Positions 27,914 to 41,029 of a stretch of DNA of 64,000 nt are shown here, piece after piece. A program made the position numbers and the translations under genes. Numbering within the stretch: position 1 is the stretch's first letter; the number at the start of each line of letters is the position of its first letter. The notes under the pieces were generated by a model. That model ran no database searches, was not told the origin of the DNA, and saw only the letters and a program-made list of their open reading frames with translations. The stretch comes from Babylonia areolata (Eukaryota; Mollusca; Gastropoda; Neogastropoda; Buccinidae): the NCBI RefSeq assembly GCF_041734735.1, contig NC_134884.1, forward strand, positions 29,262,161 to 29,326,160. The letters are read 5' to 3'.

Positions 27914-30900
27914 CCGTGGTGCCTGTCTGCGGGTTCTGCTCTGCGTCGACCATCGACCGTCGATGCAGAGCGGCACCACGGGCGACGCAGAGCAGCACCA
28001 TGGTCGACGCAGACCGGCACCACGGTCGACGCAGACCGTGGTGCCTGTCTGCGGGTTCTGCTCTGCGTCGACCATCGACCGTCGACGCAGAGCGGCACCA
28101 CGGGCGACGCAGACCGGCACCACGGGCGACGCAGACCGGCACCACGGGCGACGCAGAGCGGCACCACTGCCGACGGCGACGCAGAGCGGCACCACGGCCG
28201 ACGCAGACCGGCACCACGGGCTACGCAGACCGGCACCAGTGTCGACGCAGACCGGCACCACGGGCGACGCAGACCGGCACCACGGTCGACGCAGACCGGC
28301 ACCACGGTCGACGCAGAGCGGCACCACGGGCGACGCAGAGCGGCACCACGGTCGACGCAGACCGGCACCACGGTCGACGCAGAGCGGCACCACGGGCGAC
28401 GCAGAGCGGCACCACGGGCGACGCAGAGCGGCACCACGGGCGACGCAGAGCGGCACCACGGGCGACGCAGAGCGGCACCACGGGCGACGCTGTGCGGCAC
28501 CACGGGCGACGCAGACCGGCACCACGGGCGACGCAGACCGGCACCACGGGCGACGCAGAGCGGCACCACGGTCGAAGCAGTCCGGCACCACGGGCGACGC
28601 AGAGCGGCACCACGGTCGACGCAGACCGGCACCACGGTCGACGCAGAGCGGCACCACGGGCGACGCAGAGCGGCACCACGGGCGACGCAGAGCGGCACCA
28701 CGGGCGACGCTGTGCGGCACCACGGGCGACGCAGAGCGGCACCACGGGCGACGCAGACCGGCACCACGGGCGACGCAGAGCGGCACCACGGTCGAAGCAG
28801 TCCGGCACCACGGTCGACGCAGTCCGGCACCACGGTCGACGCAGACCGTGGTGCCTGTCTGCGGGTTCTGCTCTGCGTCGACCATCGACCGTCGACGCAG
28901 AGCAGCACCACGGTCGACGCAGAGCAGCACCATGGTCGACGCAGACCGGCACCACGGTCGACGCAGACCGTGGTGCCTGTCTGTGGGTTCTGCTCTGCGT
29001 CGACCATCGACCGTCGACGCAGAGCGGCACCACGGGCGACGCAGACCGGCACCACGGGCGACGCAGACCGGCACCACGGGCGACGCAGAGCGGAACCACT
29101 GTCGACGGCGACGCAGAGCGGCACCACGGGCGACGCAGAGCGGCACCACGGGCGACGCAGACCGGCACCACGGGCGACGCAGACCGGCACCACGGGCGAC
29201 GCAGACCGGCACCACGGTCGACGCAGAGCGGCACCACGGGCGACGCAGACCGGCACCACGGGCGACGCAGAGCGGCACCACGGGCGACGCAGAGCGGCAC
29301 CACGGGCGACGCAGTGCGGCACCACGGGCGACGCAGACCGGCACCACGGGCGACGCAGACCGGCACCACGGGCGACGCAGACCGGCACCACGGGCGACGC
29401 AGAGCGGCACCACGGTCGACGCAGACCGTGGTGCCTGTCTGCGGGTTCTGCTCTGCGTCGACCATCGACCGTCGACGCAGAGCAGCACCACGGTCGACGC
29501 AGAGCAGCACCACGGTCGACGCAGACCGGCACCACGGGCGATGCAGACCGTGGTGCCTGTCTGCGGGTTCTGCTCTGCGTCGACCATCGACCGTCGACGC
29601 AGACCGGCACCACGGGCGACGCAGACCGGCACCACGGGCGACGCAGTGCGGCACCACGGGCGACGCAGAGCGGCACCACGGGCGACGCAGTGCGGCACCA
29701 CGGGCGACGCAGAGCGGCACCACGGGCGACGCAGAGCGGCACCACGGGCGACGCAGACCGGCACCACGGGCGACGCAGACCGGCACCACGGGCGACGCAG
29801 AGCGGCACCACGGGCGACGCAGAGCGGCACCACGGGCGACGCAGACCGGCACCACGGTCGACGCAGACCGTGGTGCCTGTCTGCGGGTTCTGCTCTGCGT
29901 CGACCATCGACCGTCGACGCAGAGCAGCACCACGGTCGACGCAGAGCAGCACCACGGTCGACGCAGACCGTGGTGCCTGTCTGCGGGTTCTGCTCTGCGT
30001 CGACCATCGACCGTCGACGCAGACCGGCACCACGGGCGACGCAGACCGGCACCACGGGCGACGCAGTGCGGCACCACGGGCGACGCAGAGCGGCACCACG
30101 GGCGACGCAGTGCGGCACCACGGGCGACGCAGTGCGGCACCACGGGCGACGCAGACCGGCACCACGGGCGACGCAGACCGGCACCACGGGCGACGCAGAG
30201 CGGCACCACGGGCGACGCAGAGCGGCACCACGGGCGACGCAGACCGGCACCACGGCCGACGCAGAGCGGCACCACGGGCTACGCAGACCGGCACCACGGG
30301 CTACGCAGACCGGCACCACGGGCTACGCAGACCGGCACCACGGGCGACGCAGAGCGGCACCACGGGCTACGCAGACCGGCACCACTGTCGACGCAGAGCG
30401 GCACCACGGGCGACGCAGACCGGCACCACGGGCGACGCAGACCGGCACCACGGGCGACGCAGACCGGCACCACGGGCGACGCAGACCGGCACCACGGGCG
30501 ACGCAGACCGGCACCACGGGCGACGCAGACCCGCACCACGGGCGACGCAGACCGGCACCACGGGCGACGCAGACCGGCACCACGGGCGACGCAGACCGGC
30601 ACCACGGGCGACGCAGACCGTGGTGCCTGTCTGCGGGTTCTGCTCTGCGTCGACCATCGACCGTCGACGCAGACCGGCACCACGGGCGACGCAGACCGGC
30701 ACCACGGGCGACGCAGTGCGGCACCACGGGCGACGCAGAGCGGCACCACGGGCGACGCAGTGCGGCACCACGGGCGACGCAGAGCGGCACCACGGGCGAC
30801 GCAGAGCGGCACCACGGGCGACGCAGACCGGCACCACGGGCGACGCAGACCGGCACCACGGGCGACGCAGAGCGGCACCACGGGCGACGCAGAGCGGCAC

Positions 30901-31160
30901 CACGGGCGACGCAGAGCGGCACCACGGGCGACGCAGAGCGGCACCACGGTCGACGCAGACCGGCACAACGGTCGACGCAGACCGTGGTGCCTGTCTGCGG
31001 GTTCTGCTCTGCGTCGACCATCGACCGTCGACGCAGAGCAGCACCACGGTCGACGCAGAGCAGCACCACGGTCGACGCAGACCGGCACCACGGGCGATGC
31101 AGACCGTGGTGCCTGTCTGCGGGTTCTGCTCTGCGTCGACCATCGACCGTCGACGCAGAC
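27914..31160. repeat. Left cluster of 11 inverted hairpin cassettes
   Basis: Each cassette starts with ccgtggtgcctgtctg and ends near catcgacc. Starts: 27914, 28036, 28846, 28968, 29426, 29548, 29868, 29968, 30618, 30982 and 31104. The inner segment of about 40 bp is the reverse complement of roughly two core units. Two stems result. One is a 10-bp perfect stem ggcaccacgg/ccgtggtgcc with a 10-nt loop (28826-28855). The other is a stem of up to 14 bp, tgctctgcgtcgac/gtcgacgcagagca, with an 8-nt loop (28869-28904). Insertion shifts the repeat register by 56 bp (two units plus 12). Except for 30618, the cassettes form pairs 122 or 100 bp apart. Confidence 0.93.
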
Positions 31161-34100
31161 CGGCACCACGGGCGACGCAGACCGGCACCACGGGCGACGC
31201 AGTGCGGCACCACGGGCGACGCAGAGCGGCACCACGGGCGACGCAGTGCGGCACCACGGGCGACGCAGTGCGGCACCACGGGCGACGCAGAGCGGCACCA
31301 CGGGCGACGCAGACCGGCACCACGGGCGACGCAGACCGGCACCACTGTCGACGCAGAGCGGCACCACGGGCGACGCAGAGCGGCACCACGGGCGACGCAG
31401 ACCGGCACCACGGTCGACGCAGACCGGCACCACTGTCGACGCAGACCGGCACCACGGGCTACGCAGACCGGCACCACTGTCGACGCAGACCGGCACCACG
31501 GGCGACGCAGAGCGGCACCACGGGCTACGCAGACCGGCACCACTGTCGACGCAGAGCGGCACCACGGGCTACGCAGACCGGCACCACGGGCTACGCAGAC
31601 CGGCACCACGGGCGACGCAGACCGGCACCACGGGCGACGCAGAGCGGCACCACTGTCGACGCAGACCGGCACCACTGTCGACGCAGACCGGCACCACGGG
31701 CGACGCAGATCGGCACCACGGGCGACGCAGAGCGGCACCACGGGCGACGCAGACCGGCACCACGGTCGACGCAGACCGGCACCACGGGCGACGGAGACCG
31801 GCACCACGGGCGACGCAGAGCGGCACCACGGGCGACGCAGACCGGCACCACGGGCGACGCAGACCGGCACCACGGGCGACGCAGACCGGCACCACGGGCG
31901 ACGCAGAGCGGCACCACGGGCGACGCAGACCGGCACCACGGCCGACGCAGACCGGCACCACGGCCGACGCAGACCGGCACCACGGGCGACGCAGACCGGC
32001 ACCACGGGCGACGCAGACCGGCACCACCGTCGACGCAGACCGGCACCACGGGCGACGCAGACCGGCACCACGGGCGACGCAGAGCGGCACCACGGGCGAC
32101 GCAGAGCGGCACCACGGGCGACGCAGACCGGCACCACGGTCGACGCAGACCGGCACCACGGTCGACGCAGACCGGCACCACTGTCGACGCAGACCGGCAC
32201 CACGGGCGACGCAGAGCGGCACCACGGGCTACGCAGAGCGGCACCACGGGCTACGCAGTCCGGCACCACGGGTGACGCAGACCGGCACCACGGGCGACGC
32301 AGACCGGCACCACGGTCGACGCAGACCGGCACCACTGTCGACGCAGACCGGCACCACTGTCGACGCAGACCGGCACCACGGGCGACGCAGACCGGCACCA
32401 CTGTCGACGCAGAGCGGCTCCACGGGCGACGCAGAGCGGCTCCACGGGCGACGCAGAGCGGCACCACGGGCGACGCAGAGCGGCACCACGGGCGACGCAG
32501 ACCGGCACCACGGGCGACGCAGAGCGGCACCACTGTCGACGCAGAGCGGCTCCACGGGCGACGCAGAGCGGCACCACGGGCGACGCAGACCGGCACCACG
32601 GGCGACGCAGACCGGCACCACTGTCGACGCAGACCGGCACCACGGGCGACGCAGAGCGGCACCACGGGCTACGCAGACCGGCACCACTGTCGACGCAGAG
32701 CGGCACCACGGGCGACGCAGACCGGCACCACGGGCGACGCAGACCGGCACCACGGGCGACGCAGACCGGCACCACGGGCGACGCAGACCGGCACCACTGT
32801 CGACGCAGAGCGGCACCACTGTCGACGCAGACCGGCACCACGGGCGACGCAGACCCGCACCACGGGCGACGCAGACCCGCACCACGGGCGACGCAGACCG
32901 GCACCACGGGCGACGCAGACCGGCACCACGGGCGACGCAGACCGGCACCACGGGCGACGCAGAGCGGCACCACGGGCGACGCAGACCGGCACCACGGGCG
33001 ACGCAGAGCGGCACCACGGGCGACGCAGACCGGCACCACTGTCGACGCAGAGCGGCACCACGGGCGACGCAGACCGGCACCACGGGCGACGCAGACCGGC
33101 ACCACGGCCGACGCAGACCGGCACCACGGGCGACGCAGACCGGCACCACGGGCGACGCAGACCGGCACCACGGGCGACGCAGACCGGCACCACCGTCGAC
33201 GCAGACCGGCACCACGGGCGACGCAGACCGGCACCACGGGCGACGCAGACCGGCACCACGGGCGACGCAGAGCGGCACCACGGGCTACGCAGAGCGGCAC
33301 CACGGTCGACGCAGACCGGCACCACGGGCGACGCAGTCCGGCACCACGGGCGACGCAGAGCGCCACCACGGGCGACGCAGACCCGCACCACGGGCGACGC
33401 AGACCCGCACCACGGGCGACGCAGACCGGCACCACTGTCGACGCAGACCGGCACCACGGGCGACGCAGACCGGCACCACGGGCGACGCAGACCGGCACCA
33501 CGGGCGACGCAGAGCGGCACCACGGGCGACGCAGAGCGGCACCACGGGCGACGCAGACCGGCACCACGGGCGACGCAGAGCGGCACCACGGGCGACGCAG
33601 ACCCGCACCACGGGCGACGCAGACCGGCACCACGGGCGACGCAGACCGGCACCACGGGCGACGCAGACCGGCACCACGGGCGACGCAGACCGGCACCACG
33701 GGCGACGCAGACCGGCACCACTGGCGACGCAGAGCGGCACCACGGGCGACGCAGACCGGCACCACGGGCGACGCAGACCGGCACCACGGGCGACGCAGAC
33801 CGGCACCACGGGCGACGCAGACCGGCACCACGGGCGACGCAGACCGGCACCACCGTCGACGCAGACCGGCACCACGGGCGACGCAGACCGGCACCACGGG
33901 CGACGCAGACCGGCACCACGGGCGACGCAGAGCGGCACCACGGGCTACGCAGAGCGGCACCACGGTCGACGCAGACCGGCACCACGGGCGACGCAGACCG
34001 GCACCACGGGCGACGCAGACCGGCACCACGGGCGACGCAGACCGGCACCACGGTCGACGCAGACCGGCACCACGGGCGACGCAGTCCGGCACCACGGGCG

Positions 34101-35493
34101 ACGCAGAGCGCCACCACGGGCGACGCAGACCCGCACCACGGGCGACGCAGACCGGCACCACGGGCGACGCAGACCGGCACCACGGGCGACGCAGAGCGGC
34201 ACCACGGGCGACGCAGACCGGCACCACGGGCGACGCAGAGCGGCACCACGGGCGACGCAGAGCGGCACCACGGGCGACGCAGAGCGGCACCACGGGCGAC
34301 GCAGACCGGCACCACGGGCGACGCAGAGCGGCACCACGGGCGACGCAGAGCGGCACCACGGGCGACGCAGAGCGGCACCACGGGCGACGCAGACCCGCAC
34401 CCCGGGCGACGCAGACCCGCACCCCGGGCGACGCAGACCCGCACCACGGGCGACGCAGACCGGCACCACGGGCGACGCAGACCGGCACCACGGGCGACGC
34501 AGACCGGCACCACGGGCGACGCAGAGCGGCACCACTGTCGACGCAGAGCGGCACCACTGTCGACGCAGAGCGGCACCACGGGCGACGCAGACCGGCACCA
34601 CGGGCGACGCAGACCGGCACCACGGGCGACGCAGACCGGCACCACGGGCGACGCAGACCGGCACCACCGTCGACGCAGACCGGCACCACGGGCGACGCAG
34701 ACCGGCACCACGGGCGACGCAGACCGGCACCACGGGCTACGCAGACCGGCACCACGGTCGACGCAGACCGGCACCACGGGCTACGCAGTACGGCACCACG
34801 GGCGACGCAGACCGGCACCACGGGCGACGCAGAGCGGCACCACGGGCGACGCAGAGCGGCACCACGGGCGACGCAGAGCGGCACCACGGGCGACGCAGAG
34901 CGGCACCACGGGCGACGCAGACCGGCACCACGGGCGACGCAGACCGGCACCACCGTCGACGCAGACCGGCACCACGGGCGACGCAGACCGGCACCACGGG
35001 CGACGCAGACCGGCACCACGGGCGACGCAGACCGGCACCACGGGCGACGCAGACCGGCACCACTGTCGTCGCAGACCGGCACCACGGGCGACGCAGACCG
35101 GCACCACGGGCGACGCAGACCGGCACCACGGGCGACGCAGACCGGCACCACGGGCGACGCAGACCGGCACCACGGGCGACGCAGACCGGCACCACTGTCG
35201 ACGCAGACCGGCACCACGGGCGACGCAGACCGGCACCACTGGCGACGCAGAGCGGCACCACGGGCGACGCAGAGCGGCACCACGGGCGACGCAGACCGGC
35301 ACCACGGGCGACGCAGACCCGCACCACGGGCGACGCAGACCCGCACCACGGGCGACGCAGACCGGCACCACGGGCGACGCAGACCGGCACCACGGGCGAC
35401 GCAGAGCGGCACCACGGGCGACGCAGAGCGGCACCACGGGCGACGCAGACCGGCACCACGGGCGACGCAGACCGGCACCACGGGCGACGCAGA

Positions 35494-37650
35494 CCGTGGT
35501 GCCTGTCTGCGGGTTCTGCTCTGCGTCGACCATCGACCGTCACCACGGGCGACGCAGTGCGGCACCACGGGCGACGCAGAGCGGCACCACGGGCGACGCA
35601 GAGCGGCACCACGGGCGACGCAGACCGGCACCACGGGCGACGCAGAGCGGCACCACGGGCGACGCAGACCGGCACCACGGTCGACGCAGAGCGGCACCAC
35701 GGGCGACGCAGTGCGGCACCACGGGCGACGCAGACCTGCACCACGGGCGACGCAGAGCGGCACCACGGGCGACGCAGACCGGCACCACGGTCGACGCAGA
35801 CCGTGGTGCCTGTCTGTGGGTTCTGCTCTGCGTCGACCATCGACCGTCGACGCAGAGCAGCACCACGGTCGACGCAGAGAAGCACCATGGTCGACGCAGA
35901 CCGGCACCACGGGCGACGCAGACCGTGGTGCCTGTCTGCGGGTTCTGCTCTGCGTCGACCATCGACCGTCGACGCAGACCGGCACCACGGGCGACGCAGA
36001 GCGGCACCACGGGCGACGCAGAGCGGCACCACGGGCGACGCAGACCGGCACCACGGGCGACGCAGAGCGGCACCACGGGCGACGCAGACCGTGATGCCTG
36101 TCTGCGGGTTCTGCTCTGCGTCGACCATCGACCGTCGACGCAGAGCAGCACCACGGTAGACGCAGAGCAGCACCACGGTCGACGCAGACCGGCACCACGG
36201 GCGATGCAGACCGTGGTGCCTGTCTGCGGGTTCTGCTCTGCGTCGACCATCGACCGTCGACGCAGACCGGCACCACGGGCGACGCAGACCGGCACCACGG
36301 GCGACGCAGAGCGGCACCACGGGCGACGCAGACCGGCACCACGGGCGACGCAGTGCGGCACCACGGGCGACGCAGAGCGGCACCACGGGCGACGCAGACC
36401 GGCACCACGGGCGACGCAGTGCGGCACCACGGGCGACGCAGAGCGGCACCACGGGCGACGCAGACCGGCACCACGGGCGACGCAGACCGGCACCACGGTC
36501 GACGCAGAGCGGCACCACGGGCTACGCAGAGCGGCACCACGGGCGACGCAGACCGGCACCACGGGCGACGCAGTGCGGCACCACGGGCGACGCAGAGCGG
36601 CACCACGGGCGACGCAGACCGGCACCACGGGCGACGCAGAGCGGCACCACGGGCGACGCAGAGCGGCACCACGGGCGACGCAGACCGGCACCACGGTCGA
36701 AGCAGAGCGGCACCACGGGCGACGCAGTGCGGCACCACGGGCGACGCAGACCTGCACCACGGGCGACGCAGAGCGGCACCACGGGCGACGCAGACCGGCA
36801 CCACGGTCGACGCAGACCGTGGTGCCTGTCTGTGGGTTCTGCTCTGCGTCGACCATCGACCGTCGACGCAGAGCAGCACCACGGTCGACGCAGAGAAGCA
36901 CCATGGTCGACGCAGACCGGCACCACGGGCGACGCAGACCGTGGTGCCTGTCTGCGGGTTCTGCTCTGCGTCGACCATCGACCGTCGACGCAGACCGGCA
37001 CCACGGGCGACGCAGAGCGGCACCACGGGCGACGCAGACCGGCACCACGGGCGACGCAGAGCGGCACCACGGGCGACGCAGACCGGCACCACGGGCGACG
37101 CAGAGCGGCACCACGGGCGACGCAGACCGGCACCACGGGCGACGCAGACCGGCACCACGGGCGACGCAGTCCGGCACCACGGTCGACGCAGACCGTGGTG
37201 CCTGTCTGCGGGTTCTGCTCTGCGTCGACCATCGACCGTCGACGCAGAGCAGCACCACGGTCGACGCGGAGCAGCACCACGGTCGACGCAGACCGGCACC
37301 ACGGTCGACGCAGACCGTGGTGCCTGTCTGCGGGTTCTGCTCTGCGTCGACCATTGACCGTCGACACAGAGCAGCACCACGGGTGACGCAGAGCGGCACC
37401 ACGGTCGACGCAGAGCGGCACCACGGGCGACGCAGACCGGCACCACGGGCGACGCAGAGCGGCACCACGGTCGACGCAGAGCGGCACCACGGTCGACGCA
37501 GACCGTGGTGCCTGTCTGCAGGTTCTGCTCTGCGTCGACCATCGACCGTCGACGCAGAGCAGCACCACGGTCGACGCAGAGCGGCACCTCGGTCGACGCA
37601 GACCGTGGTGCCTGTCTGCGGGTTCTGCTCTGCGTCGACCATCAACCAGG
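35494..37650. repeat. Right cluster of 11 inverted hairpin cassettes
   Basis: Same cassette as in the left cluster. Starts: 35494, 35801, 35923, 36089 (variant ccgtgatgcc), 36211, 36817, 36939, 37193, 37315, 37503 and 37603. Pair spacing is 122 bp four times and 100 bp once (37503/37603); 35494 is single. Around 35.70-36.00 and 36.72-37.00 kb the pairs sit in a shared larger block (gtgcgg...gacctgcacc...gagaagcacc), so the cassettes spread by block duplication. The last cassette ends at the switch back to diverged units at about 37.65 kb. Confidence 0.93.
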
Positions 37651-37660
37651 AGACCAGGAC

Positions 37661-40600
37661 CAAGGTCGACAGAGACCAGCACCAAGGGCGACAGAACAGC
37701 ACCAAGTTCGATGTAGACCAGCAGCAAGGTCATCGGAGACCAGCACCAAGTTCGACACAGACCAGCACCAAGCTCATCGGAGATCAGCACCATAGTCCAT
37801 GGAGATCATCACCTAGGTCATCGGAGATCATCACTTAGGTCGACGGACACCAGCACCGAGGTCATCGGAGACCAGCACCAAGGTCGACAGAGAACAGCAC
37901 CAAGTTCATCAGAGACCAGCACCAAGGTCGGCGGAGAACAGCACCAAGGTCATCGGAGACCAACACCAAGGTCATCAGTGACCAGCTCCAAGGTCGACGG
38001 AGAACAGCACCAAGTTCATCGGAGACCAGCACCAAGGTCATCGGAGACCAGCACGAAGGTCGACAGAGAACAGCACCACGTTCATCAGAGACCAGCACCA
38101 AGGTCGACGGAGACCAGCACGAAGGTCGACGGAGAACAGCACCAAGGTCGACGGAGACCAGCACGAAGGTCGACGGAGAACAGCACCACGTTCATCGGAG
38201 ACCAGCACCAAGGTCGACGGAGAACAGCACCAAGTTCATCGGAGACCAGCACCAAGGACGTCACAGACCAGCACCAAGGTCGACGGAGATCATCACCTAG
38301 GTCATCGGAGACCAGCACGAAGGTCGACGCAGACCAGCACGTATGTTGACGGAGAACAGCACCAAGATCATCAGAGACCAGCACCAAGGTTGACGGAGAA
38401 CAGCACCAAGTTCATCGGAGACCAGCACTAAGGTCATCAGAGATCAGCACCAAGGTCGACGGAGATCAGCACCTAGGTGATCGAGAACAGCACCACGGTC
38501 GACGGAGACCAGCACCAAGGTCATCGGAGACCAGCACCGAGGTCATCAGAGACCAGCACGAAGGTCGACGGAGAACAGCACAAGTTCATCGGAGCCCAAC
38601 ACCAAGGTCATCAGAGACGAGCACCAAGGTCGACGGAGACGAGCACGAAGGTCATCGGAGACCAGCACCAAGGTCGACAGAGAACAGCACCAAGGTCGAC
38701 GGAGAACAGCACCAAGGTCGACGGAGAAGAGCACCAAGTTCATCGGAGACCAGCACCAAGATTGTCGGAGACTAGCACCAAGGTCGACGGAGACCAGCAG
38801 CAAGGTCATCAGAGACCAGCACGTAGGTCGACGGAGAACAGCACCAAGTTCATCAGAGACCAGCACCAAGTTAATCGGAGACGAGCACGAAGGTCATCAG
38901 AGACCAGCACCAAGGTCGACGGAGATGATCACCTAGGTCATCAGAGACCAGCACCAAGGTCGACGGAGACCAGCACCAAGGTCATCGGAGACCAGCATCA
39001 AGGTCGACAGAGAACAGCACCAAGTTCAACGCAGACCAGCACCAAGTTCAACGCAGACCAGCACCAAGGTCATAGGAGATCATCACCTAGGTCGACGGAG
39101 ACCAGCACCGAGGTCATTGGAGACCAGCACCAAGGTCGACGGAGAACAGCACCAAGTTCATCGGAGACCAGCACCAAGGTCGACGGAGACCAGCACCAAG
39201 GTCACCAGCACCAAGGTCGACGGAGACCAGCACCAGGGTCATCAGAGACAAGCACCAAGGTCATCGGAGACCAGCACGAAGGTCATCGGAGACCAGCACG
39301 AAGGTCGACGGAGAACAGCACCAAGTTCATCGGAGACCAGCACCAAGGTCATCAGTGACCAGCACCAAGGTCGACGGAGATCAGCACCTAGGTCATCGGA
39401 GATCATCACCTAGGTCGATGCAGACCAGCACCGAGGTCGACGGAGATCGGTACCTAGGTCATCGGAGATCATCACCTAGGTCGACGGAGACCAGCTCCGA
39501 GGTCATCGGAGACCAGCACGAAGGTCGCCGGAGAACAGCACCAAGTTAATCGGAGACCAGCACCAAGTTCATCGGAGAAAAGCACCAAGGTCGACGGAGA
39601 CCAGCACCAAGTTCATCGGAGACCAGCACCAAGGTCATCGGAGACCAGGACGAAGGTCATCGGAGACTAGCACCAAGGTCGACAGACAACAGCACCAAGT
39701 TCGACGCAGACCAGCACCAAGGTCATCGGAGACCAGCACCAAGTTCGACGCAGACCAGCACGAAAGTCATCAGAGATCAGCACCATGGTCAATGGATATC
39801 AGCACCTAGGTCATTGGAGATCATCACCTAGGTCGACGGAGACCAGCACCGAGGTCATCGGAGACCAGCACCAAGGTTATCAGAGACCAGCACCAAGGTC
39901 GACGGAGACCAGCACGAAGGTCATTGGAGACCAGCACCAAGGTCATCGCAGACCAGCACGAAGGTCGACGGAGACCAGCACCATGGTCGACGGAGACCAG
40001 CACCAAGGTCGACGGAGAACAGCACCAAGTTCATCGGAGACCAGCACCAAGGTCATCAGAGACCAGCACCAAGGTCGACGGAGATCATCACCTAGGTCAT
40101 CGGAGACCAGCAGCAAGGTCGACGGAGACCAGCACCAAACCAAATTCGACGCAGACCAGCACCAAGGTCATCTGAGACCAGCACCAAGGTCATCGGAGAC
40201 CAGCAGGAAGGTCGACGGAGAACAGCACCAAGTTCATCGGAGACCAGCACCAAGGTCGACGGAGAACAGCACCAAGTTCATCGGAGACCAACACCAAGGT
40301 CATCAGAGACCAGCACCAAGGTCGACGGAGACCAGCACCAAGTTCATCGAAGACCAGCACCAAGTTCATCTGAGACCAGGATGAAGGTCGATGGAGAACA
40401 GCACCCAGTTCATCAGAGACCAGCACCAAGGTCGACGGAGACCAGCACCAAGTTCATCAGAGACCAGCACCAAGGTCCTCGGAGACCAGCACCAAGGTCC
40501 TCGGACACCAGCACCAAGGTCATCGGACACCAGCACCAAGTTCATCGGAGACCAGCACCAAGGTCATCGGACACCAGCACCAAGGTCATCGGAGACCTGC

Positions 40601-40920
40601 ACCAAGGTAAACGGAGAACAGCACCAAGTTCATCGGAGATCATCACCTAGGTCATCGGAGACCAGCATCAAGGTCGACGGAGACCAGCACCAAGGTCATC
40701 GGAGACCAGCACCAAGGTCATCGGAGAAGCACAAAGGTCGACAGAGAACAGCACCAAGTTCGACGCAGACCATCACCAAGGTCATCGGAGACCAGCACCA
40801 AGTTCGACGCAGACCAGCACCAAGGTCATCGGAGGTCAGCACCATGGTCGACGGCGATCAGCACCTAGGTCATCGGAGATCATCACCTAGGTCGACGTTG
40901 ACGAGCACCGAGGTCAACGC
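37661..40920 (+). repeat. 22-bp minisatellite, right diverged flank
   Basis: About 150 units of the gaccagcaccaaggtcatcgg family with many private variants, like the left flank. The first units after the core resemble those before it. It ends with the catcacctagg and gacgagcaccgaggtc units that close every short array, then the conserved tail. Confidence 0.95.
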
Positions 40921-41029
40921 GAGGAGGAGACCAGAACATGGGGCCACGGTCGCCTTGAGGTGAGGGATTGCTTTTAAAATCAGACTTTGTACCCAAACTA
41001 GAAATTAGTGAAATTCCGCTATGATTGAC

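Larger units (their letters stand above)
27700..37660 (+). repeat. 22-bp minisatellite, homogeneous CpG-rich core
   Basis: About 10 kb of near-identical 22-bp units (for example 33626-33647: ggcaccacgg, then gcgacgcagacc). Unit variants are mostly gggcgacg/ggtcgacg/ctgtcgacg and agacc/agagc. Each typical unit has four CpG sites, so the core holds on the order of 1800. The unit has no stop codon in any register on either strand, and 22 is not a multiple of 3, so translation cycles through all three registers and all six frames stay open for kilobases. The core is interrupted by 22 inverted cassettes near its ends and by none between about 31.15 and 35.49 kb. No promoter, start context or codon bias supports translation. 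Confidence 0.97.

Noticed and set aside
27700-37660. CRISPR-like array
   Set aside because: The 22-bp units are contiguous without unique spacers, the cassettes are identical rather than variable, there are no cas genes and the genome is eukaryotic.
27616-37838. Giant plus-strand reading frames of 2847 and 3291 codons, with comparable minus-strand frames
   Set aside because: They overlap in several frames on both strands and consist only of the translated 22-bp repeat. The unit lacks stops in every register. No start context, domain or codon bias supports them.
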